DNA of 64,000 bases from JACCXG01 sp963785755 (lineage in GTDB: Bacteria > Acidobacteriota > Vicinamibacteria > Vicinamibacterales > 2-12-FULL-66-21). The notes under the pieces are model-generated. The model worked only from the letters and a program-made list of their open reading frames with translations. It had not been told where the DNA came from and made no database searches. The position numbers and the translations under genes were made by a program. The DNA is taken from NCBI GenBank assembly GCA_963785755.1, contig CAWAXG010000013.1, forward strand, positions 1,116,001 to 1,180,000. Direction: 5' to 3'. Below, piece by piece: positions 1 through 9,828 of this stretch. Each line of letters begins with the position of its first letter. Positions within the stretch are counted from its first letter, which is position 1.

Positions 1-184
1 GCTCGAACGAATACCGCTCAGCCCCTCCGATGATCCCGTCGTTGGGATCGAAGGGCGCCGGCACGATGTGCGCGACCCGGAACGGCGGCGGGAGCAGCGT
101 CCCACTGACGCCCGGACTATCCTCTCCGGCTCGAACGGTGCTCGTCGGCTCGCGAGGGTCGGATGACAGGGACATTGCAGTCAT
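1..184 (-). CDS. Glycosyltransferase family 4, N-terminal fragment (runs off window)
   Basis: Only about the first 61 codons are inside the window. Reading starts at an ATG whose last three bases with the next base form the ATGA shared with the flippase stop, so translation is probably coupled. After a poorly conserved leader of about 36 residues the frame reads RVAHIVPAPFDPNDGIIGG followed by AERYSFE. This matches the first beta strand and glycine-rich GGAERY loop of GT-B, family GT4 enzymes. By position it is the last visible gene of the exopolysaccharide operon and probably adds a sugar to the repeat unit at the cytoplasmic membrane. Donor and acceptor cannot be judged. A second ATG three codons in is an alternative start. 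Confidence 0.7.
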   Translation of the reverse strand, partial: MTAMSLSSDPREPTSTVRAGEDSPGVSGTLLPPPFRVAHIVPAPFDPNDGIIGGAERYSFE

Positions 185-1734
185 GGGGTCGCCGAAAGGT
201 GGCTGTCCCGTTTTCGGAAGGTCAGCGAGCTGGCTGTCTTCGTGATCCGCGCCAGGAGCGGCCGCAAGTACACGCCGGCAGGAGATCGGAGGACGGGCGG
301 CACGACAACAACGGTGTACAGCGCGGCCGTGACGGCGCCGGTGACAGCCAGAAGGGCGAACGTCGAGGGCTGCAACCAGGCTCCGCCGAGGGCGACGACA
401 ACGCCCACCACCGTGAAGCGCCAGAGCCACGGGCCCAGCGTCAGGATCAGACTCCACCGGCCGACGCCCGTTTCCCTCGACAGTGCCGTGATGTTCAGTG
501 GCGCGCTGACCAGCACGACACCGGCGATGGCGCCTATCGGCGCGCCGGCGATGCCGAACATCATCACGAGCACGTAACTCAGCGCCAGCGTCGCAATCCC
601 GTCGGCCAGGCCGGTCAGCGCGAGGCGACGGTCCAGCGCGAAGCAGAAGAGCGCGTACACGTTGGTCGTATTGAAATGGCGCACGATCATGGCCGCAAGG
701 AGGAGCACCGTCAGGAGCGTGCCGCCGTATTGCGCCGGACCGACCCACCACGTCACGAATCCCGTATTCACGCCGAGGACGACGCACGCAACCAGGCCGC
801 TGAGGGCGAGCGTCGCCTGGGCCAGCGCGGCGCTGACCTGAAACAGCCGGGCGCGATCGCGCGTGGAGCGCAGCTCGCTCAATGCAGGGGCGGCGCTCTG
901 CAGCAGCGCCTGCGGCTGGTTCGCGAGCACCGATATCAGCTTCCCCGTACAGGCGTACGGCACGACCGCAGCGGGTCCGAGCAGCGCCGCGATGATCATC
1001 ACGTCGGTGCCGTTCAGCAGAACCTGTGAGATCTGACTCACCGAGATCCAGCCCGAGCGAACGATGTAGTCCCGGGTCGACACGCTCTCGCCGAACGTCA
1101 GCCGGCGCGGGAGCGCTGACGGAAAGACCATCGCGACCCGGAGCAGACACGCGCCGATCATCAGCAGCTGGGTTACACACCAGCCCGCCGCGAGCGAAGA
1201 CAGTCCGAACCCCGCGACGACGAGCCAGACATTGACGACGATGCCCGCGACCCACGCGGCGAACTGAGCGCGGGCAACGAACCCGAGATCCTGGAGACCG
1301 GTCAGAGTGGCCTGGAAGATCCGCAATGGGAAGGTCACGACGAACAGCGCCAGAACGACGGCGAGTGGCGTTCTGAGATCCGCCCAGGACTCGGGCAACC
1401 ACCACAAGGCGATGGCGGATGCCAGCAGCACGAATGGCGTCTGCGCGACTGCAAGTGTCAGCGCTCGCTCCACGAGTTGACCCAGCTCCTGCGAGTCGTG
1501 ACCGGCCGTTCGTCCGGTCACGTACGCCGTTTCGCGAGGCAGCAGCGCCACAATCCCGAGATCCATCAACAGCAGGTACGCAATGACCTGCGTTCCCACC
1601 AGCCAGAGGCCGTAGACGTTCTGACCGAGCCGGTCGAGAAAGAACGGCGTCAGCCACAACCCGGCCAGTGTCGCCACGACCAGATGCGCGTATCCGCTGA
1701 CGAAGCCGCCGAGGAACCGCTGCGTGCGCGTCAT
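181..1734 (-). CDS. Polysaccharide flippase (Wzx-like, MATE/MVF superfamily)
   Basis: 517 residues, the usual length for O-antigen/exopolysaccharide flippases. The protein is almost wholly hydrophobic, with about 12-14 predicted membrane segments. An early stretch (WLTPFFLDRLGQNVYGLWLV, about residues 26-45) resembles the conserved start of oligosaccharide flippase family members. A short basic, Ser/Thr-rich tail ends the protein. It should move lipid-linked repeat units from the inner to the outer leaflet of the cytoplasmic membrane. The gene overlaps both neighbours by ATGA (glycosyltransferases on either side), a tight operon that supports the role. Substrate unknown. Confidence 0.85.
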   Translation of the reverse strand: MTRTQRFLGGFVSGYAHLVVATLAGLWLTPFFLDRLGQNVYGLWLVGTQVIAYLLLMDLGIVALLPRETAYVTGRTAGHDSQELGQLVERALTLAVAQTPFVLLASAIALWWLPESWADLRTPLAVVLALFVVTFPLRIFQATLTGLQDLGFVARAQFAAWVAGIVVNVWLVVAGFGLSSLAAGWCVTQLLMIGACLLRVAMVFPSALPRRLTFGESVSTRDYIVRSGWISVSQISQVLLNGTDVMIIAALLGPAAVVPYACTGKLISVLANQPQALLQSAAPALSELRSTRDRARLFQVSAALAQATLALSGLVACVVLGVNTGFVTWWVGPAQYGGTLLTVLLLAAMIVRHFNTTNVYALFCFALDRRLALTGLADGIATLALSYVLVMMFGIAGAPIGAIAGVVLVSAPLNITALSRETGVGRWSLILTLGPWLWRFTVVGVVVALGGAWLQPSTFALLAVTGAVTAALYTVVVVPPVLRSPAGVYLRPLLARITKTASSLTFRKRDSHLSATP

Positions 1735-2904
1735 GCGGGAATCCTCTCGGCGGTCTGTTGAACGGCGGCGACAATCTCCGCGGCCATGTCATCCCACGAA
1801 CGTGCGCGAATGCGCTGCGCGGTCGACGCCGCACGATCGCGCCAGCCGGCGAGGTCGTCGCGCCACGACCGGAGACGACCAGCCAGATCGTCAGGCGAGA
1901 TCTGTTCGGGCAGGAGTGCGCCGGCCATGACGGACGTCGAATCGTTCGGCCACGCCCGCGGTGCGCGTCACCATCACCGGCAGCCCACAGCACAGCGCTT
2001 CGTGGACGTTGAGTCCGTAGGCCTCGTAGCGCACCGGACTCACGAGCAGATCCGACGCAGCGAGAACCTCGCGAATCTTCGAGGTGAATCCCAGAAAGTG
2101 GATCGACCCGTCCTGCGCCGCAGCCTCCTGCCATCGCCGCAGCCGCCAGCCGTCGCCGGCGACGACGAGGTGACCATCCCAGCGCCCGGAGCTTCGCAGG
2201 CGCGCCCACGCGTCCCAGATGACGTCGAACCCCTTGTTGACGTCGGACCCGAGCGCGCCGACGAACGCGACGACGGGCACATTGCGCTGGATGCCGAACG
2301 CCGCGCGTGCCGACAGGCGCTCCGAAACATCGATCGGCCCCCATGAAGGATCCGATCCGAGATAGACGCGATGCACGCGCTCGCGAGGAACAGCGAGATG
2401 TTCGGCAACGGCCTGCCTGGTCGACTCCGAATTCGCGATGACGATGCGCGCCTGTCCGATCGCCGCGCGCTCGCGCCGCCGCGCCAGCTCCTTCAGCCGC
2501 CTGTTCCGATGCCTGCTCCACCACGGCGCGCCGTCATCGCGAACCGGCCAGGCGGCATGTAGCGCATGAACCCAGTTGATATCCGGCCATGAACAATTGC
2601 CGCCGTTGACGACAACCCGCGCGAGCGGCGCCACCCTGGTCACCGACTGCGCGACCCGCGTACCGGTCCAGGCGAGCCACTGTTCGGCCACGGCAGGCAG
2701 ACCCATCGGGCGCGGAACGACATGCGCCGTCACCAGCGGATGTTCTCCGAACGCAGCATCGATCTCGTGCGCGACGAGGTGAACCGGTATGCCGCCGCTG
2801 ACGAGATGCTTCGCCAGCGCGGCATTGGCGCGGTCCATGCCCCCGCGCTCGTGGAAGCCACCGGCCACGATCACCCACGGGGGCGGCTCAACCCGCGCGG
2901 CCAT
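1731..2904 (-). CDS. Glycosyltransferase family 4 (one frameshift)
   Basis: Two frames join into one GT4 enzyme of about 390 residues. The main frame starts at 2904 and covers the donor-binding half: NKGFDVIWDAWARL, LVVAGDGW, then SPVRYEAYGLNVHEALCCG, the E-x7-E-like region of GT4 enzymes. Near 1930-1950 the frame slips. The last 65 codons (LLPEQISPDDLAGRLRSWRD and on) continue in the next frame to a stop overlapping the flippase ATG. Because the two pieces fit and the 3' overlap with the operon is retained, an assembly indel is more likely than a pseudogene. The start lies 17 bases inside the upstream gene. It should transfer a sugar during exopolysaccharide repeat assembly; the sugar is unknown. 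Confidence 0.75.
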
Positions 2905-5450
2905 AATTCACCGCTGACGGCGCGACCACGCCGTGATCCATCGGCTCAGCAACCGGCGCGAACGCCACCTCGGGCGAGACGAACCATCCCGTGAGCAGCA
3001 ACATCGTGCTCGTCGCCGGAATCGAGGTGAAGAGCCCCAGACCGATGAGGCCGGTGGCAAAGCTGCACGCGCATGCCACGAAGGCCAGCCTCCGCCCGAA
3101 ATGGAACATGTCGCTCGGTTGAATCCGCCGGCGAGTGAACACCCAGCCGAGAAAGAGCGTCCACATCGCGAGTCCCGGCAGACCGAGCTCGAGCAGGATG
3201 CGCGCGTACTCGTTCTCCATCATCACCGGGTTGCGGATGCGGTCCTGCAGGAAGTACGGCACGCTGGTCCCGCCGCCGCCGAGCCCGTTGCCGAGCGGAA
3301 ACTGACGCACGAGCTCGATGAACGTCATGTTCACGCTGCCGACAATACGCTCGGCGAGCAACTCCGGATCCTGCAGGGTGCGGAAACGCTGGAGACGCTC
3401 GTCGCCGCTGACGGCATACCCGAGGATGGCGAGCAGAATCAGCCATCGGAAGCGGTACGCCGCGGGCACGCGCCCGATGAAGATCGTCGCCACGACGAGC
3501 ACGAACAGCATCAGGGCGTTGACGCGGGTGGCGGACATGAACACGCCCAGCATGGACATGAACAGCGCCGAACCGAGCAGCCGCGACTGCCAGCGCCCGT
3601 AGTGCTGCTGCACCCACGACGCGGCGATCAGCACCATCGTGATGACCATCGTGCCGGCGTACGCGTGCGCGCTGCTGAACGACGACGGAATGCGGTAGGC
3701 GGTGTAGTTCGCGAGATCCTTGCTGCGGTAGATGATCTCGGTCGCGGCGTTGCGCGGAAAGAACGGTTCGATACCGACGAAGAACTGCACGATGGCGAAG
3801 GCGCCGGCCGACAGATTCAGAACCGCGAGCCACAATCCCAGCTTGTAGACGTCATCGCCGGTCAGCCGCGCGCCGAGCAGCAGGAACGGGAGCAGGAAGA
3901 TCGCGCCGCGAAGACCAACGAGCTGAATGAGCGGATCCTGCCAGAGCATCACGAACAGCAGCGCCGGCCAGAGCATCAGCACGAGGACCCAGTTGCGGAG
4001 ATCCTCGGATCGCGTGCGCTGCCACAGCGGTTGCGGCCTGGTGAGCTGCGCCGCATAGAGGCCGAGCACGCCGGCGTCGAAGATCAGGTGCGAGATGCCA
4101 TCCGGCAGATTGGCGCGCAGGAGGCCATAGAGATAGCCGACGGTCAGCAGCGAACAGAGACCAGCCACGAGCGAGCGACGGCCCATCTGCAGGCAGAGCA
4201 GAAACGCGATGCCGCACAGGGCCGTGGAAATCATCCCTCGGTACACCTCTCGGAATTCAGCCGCCATGCGCTCGGGCGCGAACCACTGCTGCGCCGCTTC
4301 GCGGGCGGCGGCGCCGATCGTGGCTCGCCGCGCCGCGTCCGACACGAGACCGTCCAGCCGCTCGGCGAGCGCCCCAGCATCGCCGGCCGTATAGCCGATG
4401 GCCGTGACGCCATCATCGAACAACTCCGCCGCTCCTCCGCTGCGCACCGCCACGACCGCGCGGCCGGTCGCCATCGCTTCGGCGATCACCATGCCGAAGG
4501 GTTCGGGCGCCGTGCTGGCGTGCACCACGATATCGAGCCCACGCAGCGCACCCGGGACATCGTCAACGTGTCCGGTGAAGCCCAGCACACCGGACAACCC
4601 ACGCTCGGCAACCGCGCGCCGCAGCTCGTCCAACGATCGCTGACTGCCCGTCGTTTCGTAGACCGCACCCCCGACGATGTAGGCGCGAATGCGGTCGGGC
4701 TGCGTGAGCTTCGCGATCGCGTCGATGAACACGTCATGGCCCTTCCACCTCGCGAGTGTCGCGACGAGGCCAATGCGCACCCGGCCGGCCTCGTCGGGCA
4801 AGCCGGACAGCGCCGCGAGATTCAGGCTCGGCCCGTCCGGGCAGAACCGGGACAGGTCGACGGCGTTGTAGATCCGCCGCAGGCCGCGGTGCTCCGTCAG
4901 GACCGCCGACGCGTCGGCGAGAACGCTGTCGGAGTTCGCCACGATCGCGTCCGCCCGATGCGAGAGCCGGCGCAGCAACACCGAGCTCAACGGGCGCGAC
5001 TGCACGTAATCGTGCAGCTGCCAGACGAGCCTGACGCCGCGGGGCTTGGCCAGCGCCGCCGATACGTGCGCCTTGAGTCCGTTGCTGTGCACGACGGTCG
5101 CGCCCAGAGCCCGCAGCTCGCGGCGCAGCGCGGTGACGTACCCTGGGAAGCGTGAGCGCGGCCCGCAGGCCCTGACCCAGGAAGCGCACCTTTGTCGACC
5201 CGCGCCGCGCCCCGGTCACCTCCGTCTCGCCAAGAACGGTCAGTGCATCGGGATACGGAAGCGCGACCACTGCCACGCCGATCGCCCGGCACTTGTCGAT
5301 CAACGGACCGGACGCCGGCGTGACGACCGTCATCGACCAATCGGCATTCGCCTTCCGCATCGCCGCGAGCAGCGTCAGCAAGCTCGTCTCCGCACCCCCC
5401 ATTGCCGCCGACGTCGTCACGCACACGAGGCTCTGACGCCCCGGACTCAT
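2888..5450 (-). CDS. GT4 glycosyltransferase joined in frame to an O-antigen polymerase/ligase-like membrane protein (one frameshift)
   Basis: The glycosyltransferase begins at the ATG overlapping the previous stop (ATGA at 5450-5447) and reads SAAMGGAETSLLTLLAAM. The frame slips near 5140-5152 (CTTCCCAGG context) and continues as GYVTALRRELRALGATVVHS. The rest is a normal GT4 C-terminal half (ARWKGHDVFIDA, STAPEPFGMVIAEAMATG). At ATG 4234 the same frame runs on into about 448 residues with roughly 10 membrane segments, a large loop containing PLGNGLGGGGTS and MMENEYARILLELGLPG. These are typical of Wzy/WaaL-type proteins. ATG 4234 also sits on an ATGA, as at other gene junctions here, so two genes fused by a lost stop or an undetected indel is a real alternative to a natural fusion. 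Role: sugar transfer and polymerisation of the repeat unit. Confidence 0.7.
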
Positions 5451-6544
5451 GCGGCCTGCGCCGAGAGCACGGCGGCCAGGGCGTCGAGACGTCCGGCCGG
5501 ATCAGTGAGCTGGGACGCTCGCACGATCGCCGCGCGTCCCATGGCCTCGCGCCGCCCCGCGTCGCCGGCGAGCTCCCGCAGCGCATCGGCAATGCCCGCA
5601 ACATCGCCCGGCTCGGCCAGGACGGCGCAGCTGTCGTCGAGCAATTCCGCAGCGCCACCAGCCGCCGAGACGACGCAGGGCAATCCCGCACGCATCGCCT
5701 CGGCGATGGCGATGCCAAATCCCTCGCCTCGAGTATTCGGCTGGCAGTAGATATCGGCCAGCCGCATCAGCGTCGACACGTCGTCCCGATCCCCGAGCAG
5801 TGACACGGTTCGCTTCAGGTCCGGAGCAGATGCGAGCGTCGCGAGCTGATCGAGGTAGCGCGCCTCCGCCGGCCTCTGGACGCCGCCGGCGATCCAGAAG
5901 TGGAGGCGCAGAGCCGGGGGCAACGTTCGAGCGGCCGCCAGCAGCAGCTCGTGCCCTTTCGTCTTCTCCAGCCGCGCGGCCATCAGAACCACGACGTCGT
6001 CGTCGGCCGCGCCGAGGCCGGTACGAAGACGCCGTCGCGTACTCGGGTCGACTTCTCGCGGCGGTGGCACCGGACAATGGATCACCGATCCGCAGACGTC
6101 GGGAAACGCCGGACGCGACTGCGTGAACGCGCTGTTGAACACCGCGAAATCCGGGCGCACGCGGCGCGCCCATCGATCCGGCCACGCCGCCCGCGCGATC
6201 GGCTGGTGCTGCCAGAACCCCACCCGCACGCCGGCGGCGCGCGCCGCGGCCGCGAACATCGCATGGGGCCAGGCGCCGTGAAAGATCGCCGAGCCGGGAT
6301 CGACTGATTCGAGCACTCTCGTGAACTCACGCCGCGCCCGCCAGATCATCAGCGGCCGCGATGCGCGCGGCGAGGGCAGCCGATGCACCGCGGCGCCGGC
6401 GTCCAGCAGCTCGCGTTCGAACCTGCCGCCGAACGCCACGACAAAGTGCTGCGCCAGAATCGGGTGCGGTGTCCCGGCGAGCGTCACGAGCATCCGCTCG
6501 ATGCCGCCGTAGCCGTTGCCCGCCGCGACGTGCAGCACCGTCAT
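5447..6544 (-). CDS. Glycosyltransferase family 4
   Basis: 365 residues, intact. The N-terminal half opens with TVLHVAAGNGYGGIERMLVT, the GGxE loop of GT4 enzymes. The C-terminal half shows ARLEKTKGHELLLAAAR, FWIAGGVQ, and NTRGEGFGIAIAEAMRAGLP, where the two Glu residues seven apart bind the nucleotide sugar in this family. It should act at the cytoplasmic face in repeat-unit assembly. It overlaps the downstream gene by ATGA and is separated by 91 bases from the upstream export gene. Substrate not predictable. Confidence 0.85.
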   Translation of the reverse strand: MTVLHVAAGNGYGGIERMLVTLAGTPHPILAQHFVVAFGGRFERELLDAGAAVHRLPSPRASRPLMIWRARREFTRVLESVDPGSAIFHGAWPHAMFAAAARAAGVRVGFWQHQPIARAAWPDRWARRVRPDFAVFNSAFTQSRPAFPDVCGSVIHCPVPPPREVDPSTRRRLRTGLGAADDDVVVLMAARLEKTKGHELLLAAARTLPPALRLHFWIAGGVQRPAEARYLDQLATLASAPDLKRTVSLLGDRDDVSTLMRLADIYCQPNTRGEGFGIAIAEAMRAGLPCVVSAAGGAAELLDDSCAVLAEPGDVAGIADALRELAGDAGRREAMGRAAIVRASQLTDPAGRLDALAAVLSAQAA

Positions 6545-6635
6545 CGCAGCGCCGCAGGCCCTGCCGCGGAACCATGCGCCGCGCCACGGGACTTCCCGTT
6601 GGCGGCAGCGGAACGAATGGCGGTCGGCGGCGGCA

Positions 6636-7451
6636 TCAGAAGTAACGCTGAGGCACTTCGATCGTGTCGCCGGGCTTGACCACGTCGCTGAGCTTCACGC
6701 CTTTGACTTCCTGCATCTTGCCGTCGATCGTCCGGTGGATCCTGACGCGATTGAGCGCACCCTTTTCCGTCACGCCGCCCGCGAGGCCGATCACCTGCAT
6801 GACGGTCATCTCGCCATCGAGAATCACCGGGCCGGTGGTCTTGACGTGTCCGATCACGGTCACAGTCTCGGCCTTGGGTACGGTGATGGTGTCGCCGTCG
6901 CGGAGACTGAACCCCTCCGGAACCTGACCGCCCTGCAGTTCCTTCATCGTCAGACGCAAGCTGCTGCCGCCGCCTGCTTCCGCCTGCGGCAGCCGCGGCA
7001 GATTTCCGGAGGGCCGGAGGATGGTCACATACGAGCCGGCGGCTGCTGTTGGAGATCCGGCTGCAGCGACCACTTCCAGCACGGACATCGTGCCCGCCAG
7101 CGGATACTGCCCCGGCGCGTGCACGTATCCCATGACGATGACCCGCTGGCTGCGGAACTTGACGACCTCGACGCTCACCTGTGGATTCACGAAGTACTTC
7201 TTCAGCCGGGAGGAGATTTCCTCGCTGGTGCGGCGCGCGGTGAGGCCACTCGCCTTCACCCGCCCGATGAACGGGTAGTCGAACGTGCCGTCGGCATCCA
7301 GCGTGACGGTCTTCGTCAGGTCGCCTTCACCGAACACGGCGATGTTCAGGACATCCTGCGGACCGACGACGTAGTCGGCCGGCGGCGCTACGGGCGAGCC
7401 TTGCGCGCCGCCGTACGTCAGCAGGGTGAACAGCGTGGCGAGTAGCAGCAT
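6636..7451 (-). CDS. Polysaccharide biosynthesis/export protein (Wza-like, SLBB domains)
   Basis: 271 residues. A hydrophobic signal (MLLLATLFTLLTYGGAQG) is followed by the Poly_export domain, recognisable from YVVGPQDVLNIAVFGEGDLT (about 27-46) and FPYIGRV-like FDYPFIGRVKASGLT. Two SLBB repeats follow (about 107-180 and 187-255), ending IEVPQRYF. The family forms the outer-membrane or periplasmic channel of Wzx/Wzy capsule and exopolysaccharide export. No lipobox Cys is visible at the signal end, unlike E. coli Wza, and the protein lacks the C-terminal amphipathic helix region, so it may work with the neighbouring beta-barrel protein. It begins two bases after the barrel gene stop. Confidence 0.88.
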   Translation of the reverse strand: MLLLATLFTLLTYGGAQGSPVAPPADYVVGPQDVLNIAVFGEGDLTKTVTLDADGTFDYPFIGRVKASGLTARRTSEEISSRLKKYFVNPQVSVEVVKFRSQRVIVMGYVHAPGQYPLAGTMSVLEVVAAAGSPTAAAGSYVTILRPSGNLPRLPQAEAGGGSSLRLTMKELQGGQVPEGFSLRDGDTITVPKAETVTVIGHVKTTGPVILDGEMTVMQVIGLAGGVTEKGALNRVRIHRTIDGKMQEVKGVKLSDVVKPGDTIEVPQRYF

Positions 7452-7453
7452 GG

Positions 7454-8680
7454 TCAGAATCCGTAGGTCAGCGTGCCGTACACCCGTGCGCGCGAGTACT
7501 CACGCTCGTCGGTCGAAGAGGCGCGCGTCGAGTAGTCCACGTTGACGCCGAACCGCGACCCGTCGCTGAGCCGATAGCCGAGCCCGCCGCCAACAGCGCG
7601 GATCGAGTCGGTGTCGTCCTCCACGTCATTCACAGCGGAGGCATCCAGGCGAGCCTCGTAGTCGAGCCGCTCGAAGCCCGCGAACACCTGGCCATCGACG
7701 TTGCCGTAGATTCGATGGGTCACCGTGACGCGGCTGCCCGTGGCAACGTAGTACGGCGTCAGTTCGGCGAACGAGTAGCGCAGATCCCGATCGAACGTCA
7801 CGCCGAACCGCGTACGGTCGCGATAGGCGTATGCCAGCGCCACCGCGGCCGTCAGGCCGGTGAAGTCCTGCATCTCAGGACCCAGCGGGCGAAACGCACG
7901 AACGCCGACGGACGCGCGACCCGAGATCAGCGCGAGCGGATTGAACGTCACCGTCCCGCCGAACCGGTAGGAATCCGCATCGCGATCCGTGGACACATCG
8001 AACCGCTCCTGTGACCATTCCCCGTGCACCGCGAACGACGTCAGCGGCGTGAGCTCGATATCGGCGCCGAAATTGACCGCGTCGCTCGTGCCGTTCAACT
8101 GGTCGGCGAGCTCGATGCCGCGGAACTGCTCGCCGTCGGCATAGTCGACGCCGGCATACCGGTAGCCGACGAACAGCCTGGTGCGGCTGAACGCGGCAAC
8201 GTAAGCGCCGGCCCCGGCGTTCGATTGAAGGCGCGAGGCCCGTTCGTCGATCTCGGCGTTGGGCCGTTCGTGGGAGCGGCTGATACCGGCAGTCAAATAT
8301 GGCTGCAGTCGGCCGAGCAGCAGATCCACTCGCCCTTCCGCGCCCCCGTTCGACCCCCGTTCGTTCTCGAAGCCAGAGAAATACAGGTACTCATAGAACG
8401 TCGCATAGGTGCCCTGCACTCGTGGCGTTTTGAGGCCGAGCTCGAGACGCGCGCCGAGCGTTGCCGTGAAATCACCTTGCTCGTCGCCCGACTCGTTCAA
8501 CACGTTCGAGTCGTAGCCCACCTCGCGAACGATCAGCGTCGGCCGGATGGCCACCGGCCCTACCTGCGCGCGAGGAGGCGTTCCCGGCTCGGCGGGCGTT
8601 TGCGGAGCCTGTGCGTGGAAAGTGGTTCCACAGGCCAGCAGCAGGAAACCCGCCCCGAGCAGGCGCATCGGCTGCGTCAT
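7454..8680 (-). CDS. Outer-membrane beta-barrel protein of the exopolysaccharide locus
   Basis: 408 residues with a signal peptide (MTQPMRLLGAGFLLLACGTT, processed about residue 23). The rest is alternating polar/aromatic strands typical of an outer-membrane barrel: GYDSNVLNESGDEQGDFTA, YATFYEYLYFSGFENERG, FVGYRYAGVDYADG, and a C-terminal strand YGTLTYGF ending in the Phe used for barrel insertion. Proteins of this kind are common beside SLBB export proteins in Acidobacteriota and Deltaproteobacteria capsule loci. By analogy it could be the outer-membrane exit pore or a surface anchor. The Cys at residue 17 might make it a lipoprotein instead, but the spacing is poor. Overlaps the regulator gene by ATGA. 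Confidence 0.8.
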   Translation of the reverse strand: MTQPMRLLGAGFLLLACGTTFHAQAPQTPAEPGTPPRAQVGPVAIRPTLIVREVGYDSNVLNESGDEQGDFTATLGARLELGLKTPRVQGTYATFYEYLYFSGFENERGSNGGAEGRVDLLLGRLQPYLTAGISRSHERPNAEIDERASRLQSNAGAGAYVAAFSRTRLFVGYRYAGVDYADGEQFRGIELADQLNGTSDAVNFGADIELTPLTSFAVHGEWSQERFDVSTDRDADSYRFGGTVTFNPLALISGRASVGVRAFRPLGPEMQDFTGLTAAVALAYAYRDRTRFGVTFDRDLRYSFAELTPYYVATGSRVTVTHRIYGNVDGQVFAGFERLDYEARLDASAVNDVEDDTDSIRAVGGGLGYRLSDGSRFGVNVDYSTRASSTDEREYSRARVYGTLTYGF

Positions 8681-9657
8681 CGCGTCACCCTCGACGCACC
8701 CGACTCGCTGTCACGCCGGAGCGGAATGCCGAGCTGCCGCGCCTTTCGATACAGGTTCGCGCGCTCGATCCCCAGCGCGCGCGCGGCCTCAGGCATCTGC
8801 CATTCGTAATCCCGCAGAACAGACGCGATGTATTCCCGCTCGAACTGCCGCCGCGCCTCGCGCAAATTGCCGGCGCGCACGGGGGCCCGATCCAGCTGGA
8901 CCTCCGCGAGGACGTCTTCCTGGCGAATGAGCGTATCCCCGTTTGCTTTCGCCAGTCTCTCGATCAGCCCCGCCAGCTCGGCCGTGTTCCGCCGCCAGGG
9001 CAACGCGGCGAGGACGATCAACGCGGCAGGGGTGAACTTGTGTTCGAGGCCTTGCGACGCGAGCATCGCCTCCGCGATTGCGGGAACATCCTCCCGGCGC
9101 TGCCGCAGCGCGGGCACTTCGATGACGACCGGCAGGCGGCGCGCGAGGTCATCCCGCAAACCCCCGTCGGGCCCGGTTTCGGTCGAGCCGAGCACGCGGA
9201 CGTCCAGGGTTATCGGCTCCGCGCGGCGCGACACGCGAACCTCCGCGTCCCGAAGCACGCGCGCAAGGCGACGCTGCAGCGCAGCTGGAAGCTCGCCGAT
9301 GTTCGGAACGAACATCACGCCGCCATTCGCGCGATACAGGGCGCTGGTGGACGAGAGCGACTCGGGGCCCGCTGCTGCCCCCGCGCCCCGCTGCGCCGTG
9401 CCGAACAGTCCGCGCTCGAGATCCGCAAACGCCCCCTCGGAGGCCGCGACGACAAACGGGCCCGACGCCCGGCCGCTGCGCGCATGCACACCCCGGGCAA
9501 TGCGCTCGACGTCGAACCCGCGCTCGGCGGTGATGAGGACGTTGCGATCGTCGCCAGCCGCTCGATCGACCTCGGCCGCGCAGTCGCGCACGAGGCGGGA
9601 CGAGCCGATCAACTGGTACGGAACCGGTTTTTGAACGGGCATGGTCATGGTACTCAC
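8677..9657 (-). CDS. Degenerate sigma-54-activator-like regulator with Fis-type HTH
   Basis: 326 residues, first gene of the exopolysaccharide operon. The layout is that of an NtrC-type AAA+ domain without a receiver, followed by a Fis helix-turn-helix (about 275-315; AARALGIERANLYRKARQLG). The catalytic signatures are lost. Walker A reads ITAERGFDVE at 42-51 in place of GESGTGKE. Walker B reads MFVPNIG at 115-121 in place of LFLDEIG. The GAFTGA loop is RGAGAAA near 90-96. The RDDLARRLPVVIEVPALRQR segment (168-187) keeps the arginine-rich lid region. It probably binds DNA and senses or scaffolds without ATP-driven sigma-54 activation (inference). The start is GTG 9657; ATG 9648 is an alternative. 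Confidence 0.8.
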   Translation of the reverse strand: MSTMTMPVQKPVPYQLIGSSRLVRDCAAEVDRAAGDDRNVLITAERGFDVERIARGVHARSGRASGPFVVAASEGAFADLERGLFGTAQRGAGAAAGPESLSSTSALYRANGGVMFVPNIGELPAALQRRLARVLRDAEVRVSRRAEPITLDVRVLGSTETGPDGGLRDDLARRLPVVIEVPALRQRREDVPAIAEAMLASQGLEHKFTPAALIVLAALPWRRNTAELAGLIERLAKANGDTLIRQEDVLAEVQLDRAPVRAGNLREARRQFEREYIASVLRDYEWQMPEAARALGIERANLYRKARQLGIPLRRDSESGASRVTR

Positions 9658-9725
9658 CGCTGCGCAGACGCGATGATCGCCCTGGTGGGGTCGCGTTTTC
9701 GATTGTCCAGGCTACGGGAGGCCCC

Positions 9726-9754
9726 ATTCTCTGGGTTTTCTGGCCTTGTGTCAA
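9726..9754 (-). promoter_or_regulatory. Putative sigma-70 promoter of the exopolysaccharide operon
   Basis: On the minus strand TTGACA (9754-9749, perfect -35) is followed after 17 bases by GAGAAT (9731-9726, four of six matches to TATAAT). It lies about 70 bases upstream of the regulator start. I saw no GG-N10-GC sigma-54 element, so the operon does not look sigma-54 driven despite its regulator. The remaining intergenic DNA up to 9980 holds only the octamer tract listed next. Confidence 0.5.
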
Positions 9755-9828
9755 TATAGATACAGATATAGACGCTTTTGGACACACACCGGCACCGCCG
9801 GTCCGCAATTTCCAGGAAGCACTTACCG

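Noticed and set aside
2933..5155. Very long open frame antisense to the glycosyltransferase/polymerase gene
   Set aside because: Arg/Gln/His/Glu-rich composition and no recognisable domain; a by-product of GC-rich codon bias on the other strand.
9658..9800. Sigma-54 promoter for the exopolysaccharide operon
   Set aside because: No GG and GC pair with the required 10-base spacing was found; a TTGACA-17-GAGAAT promoter is present instead.
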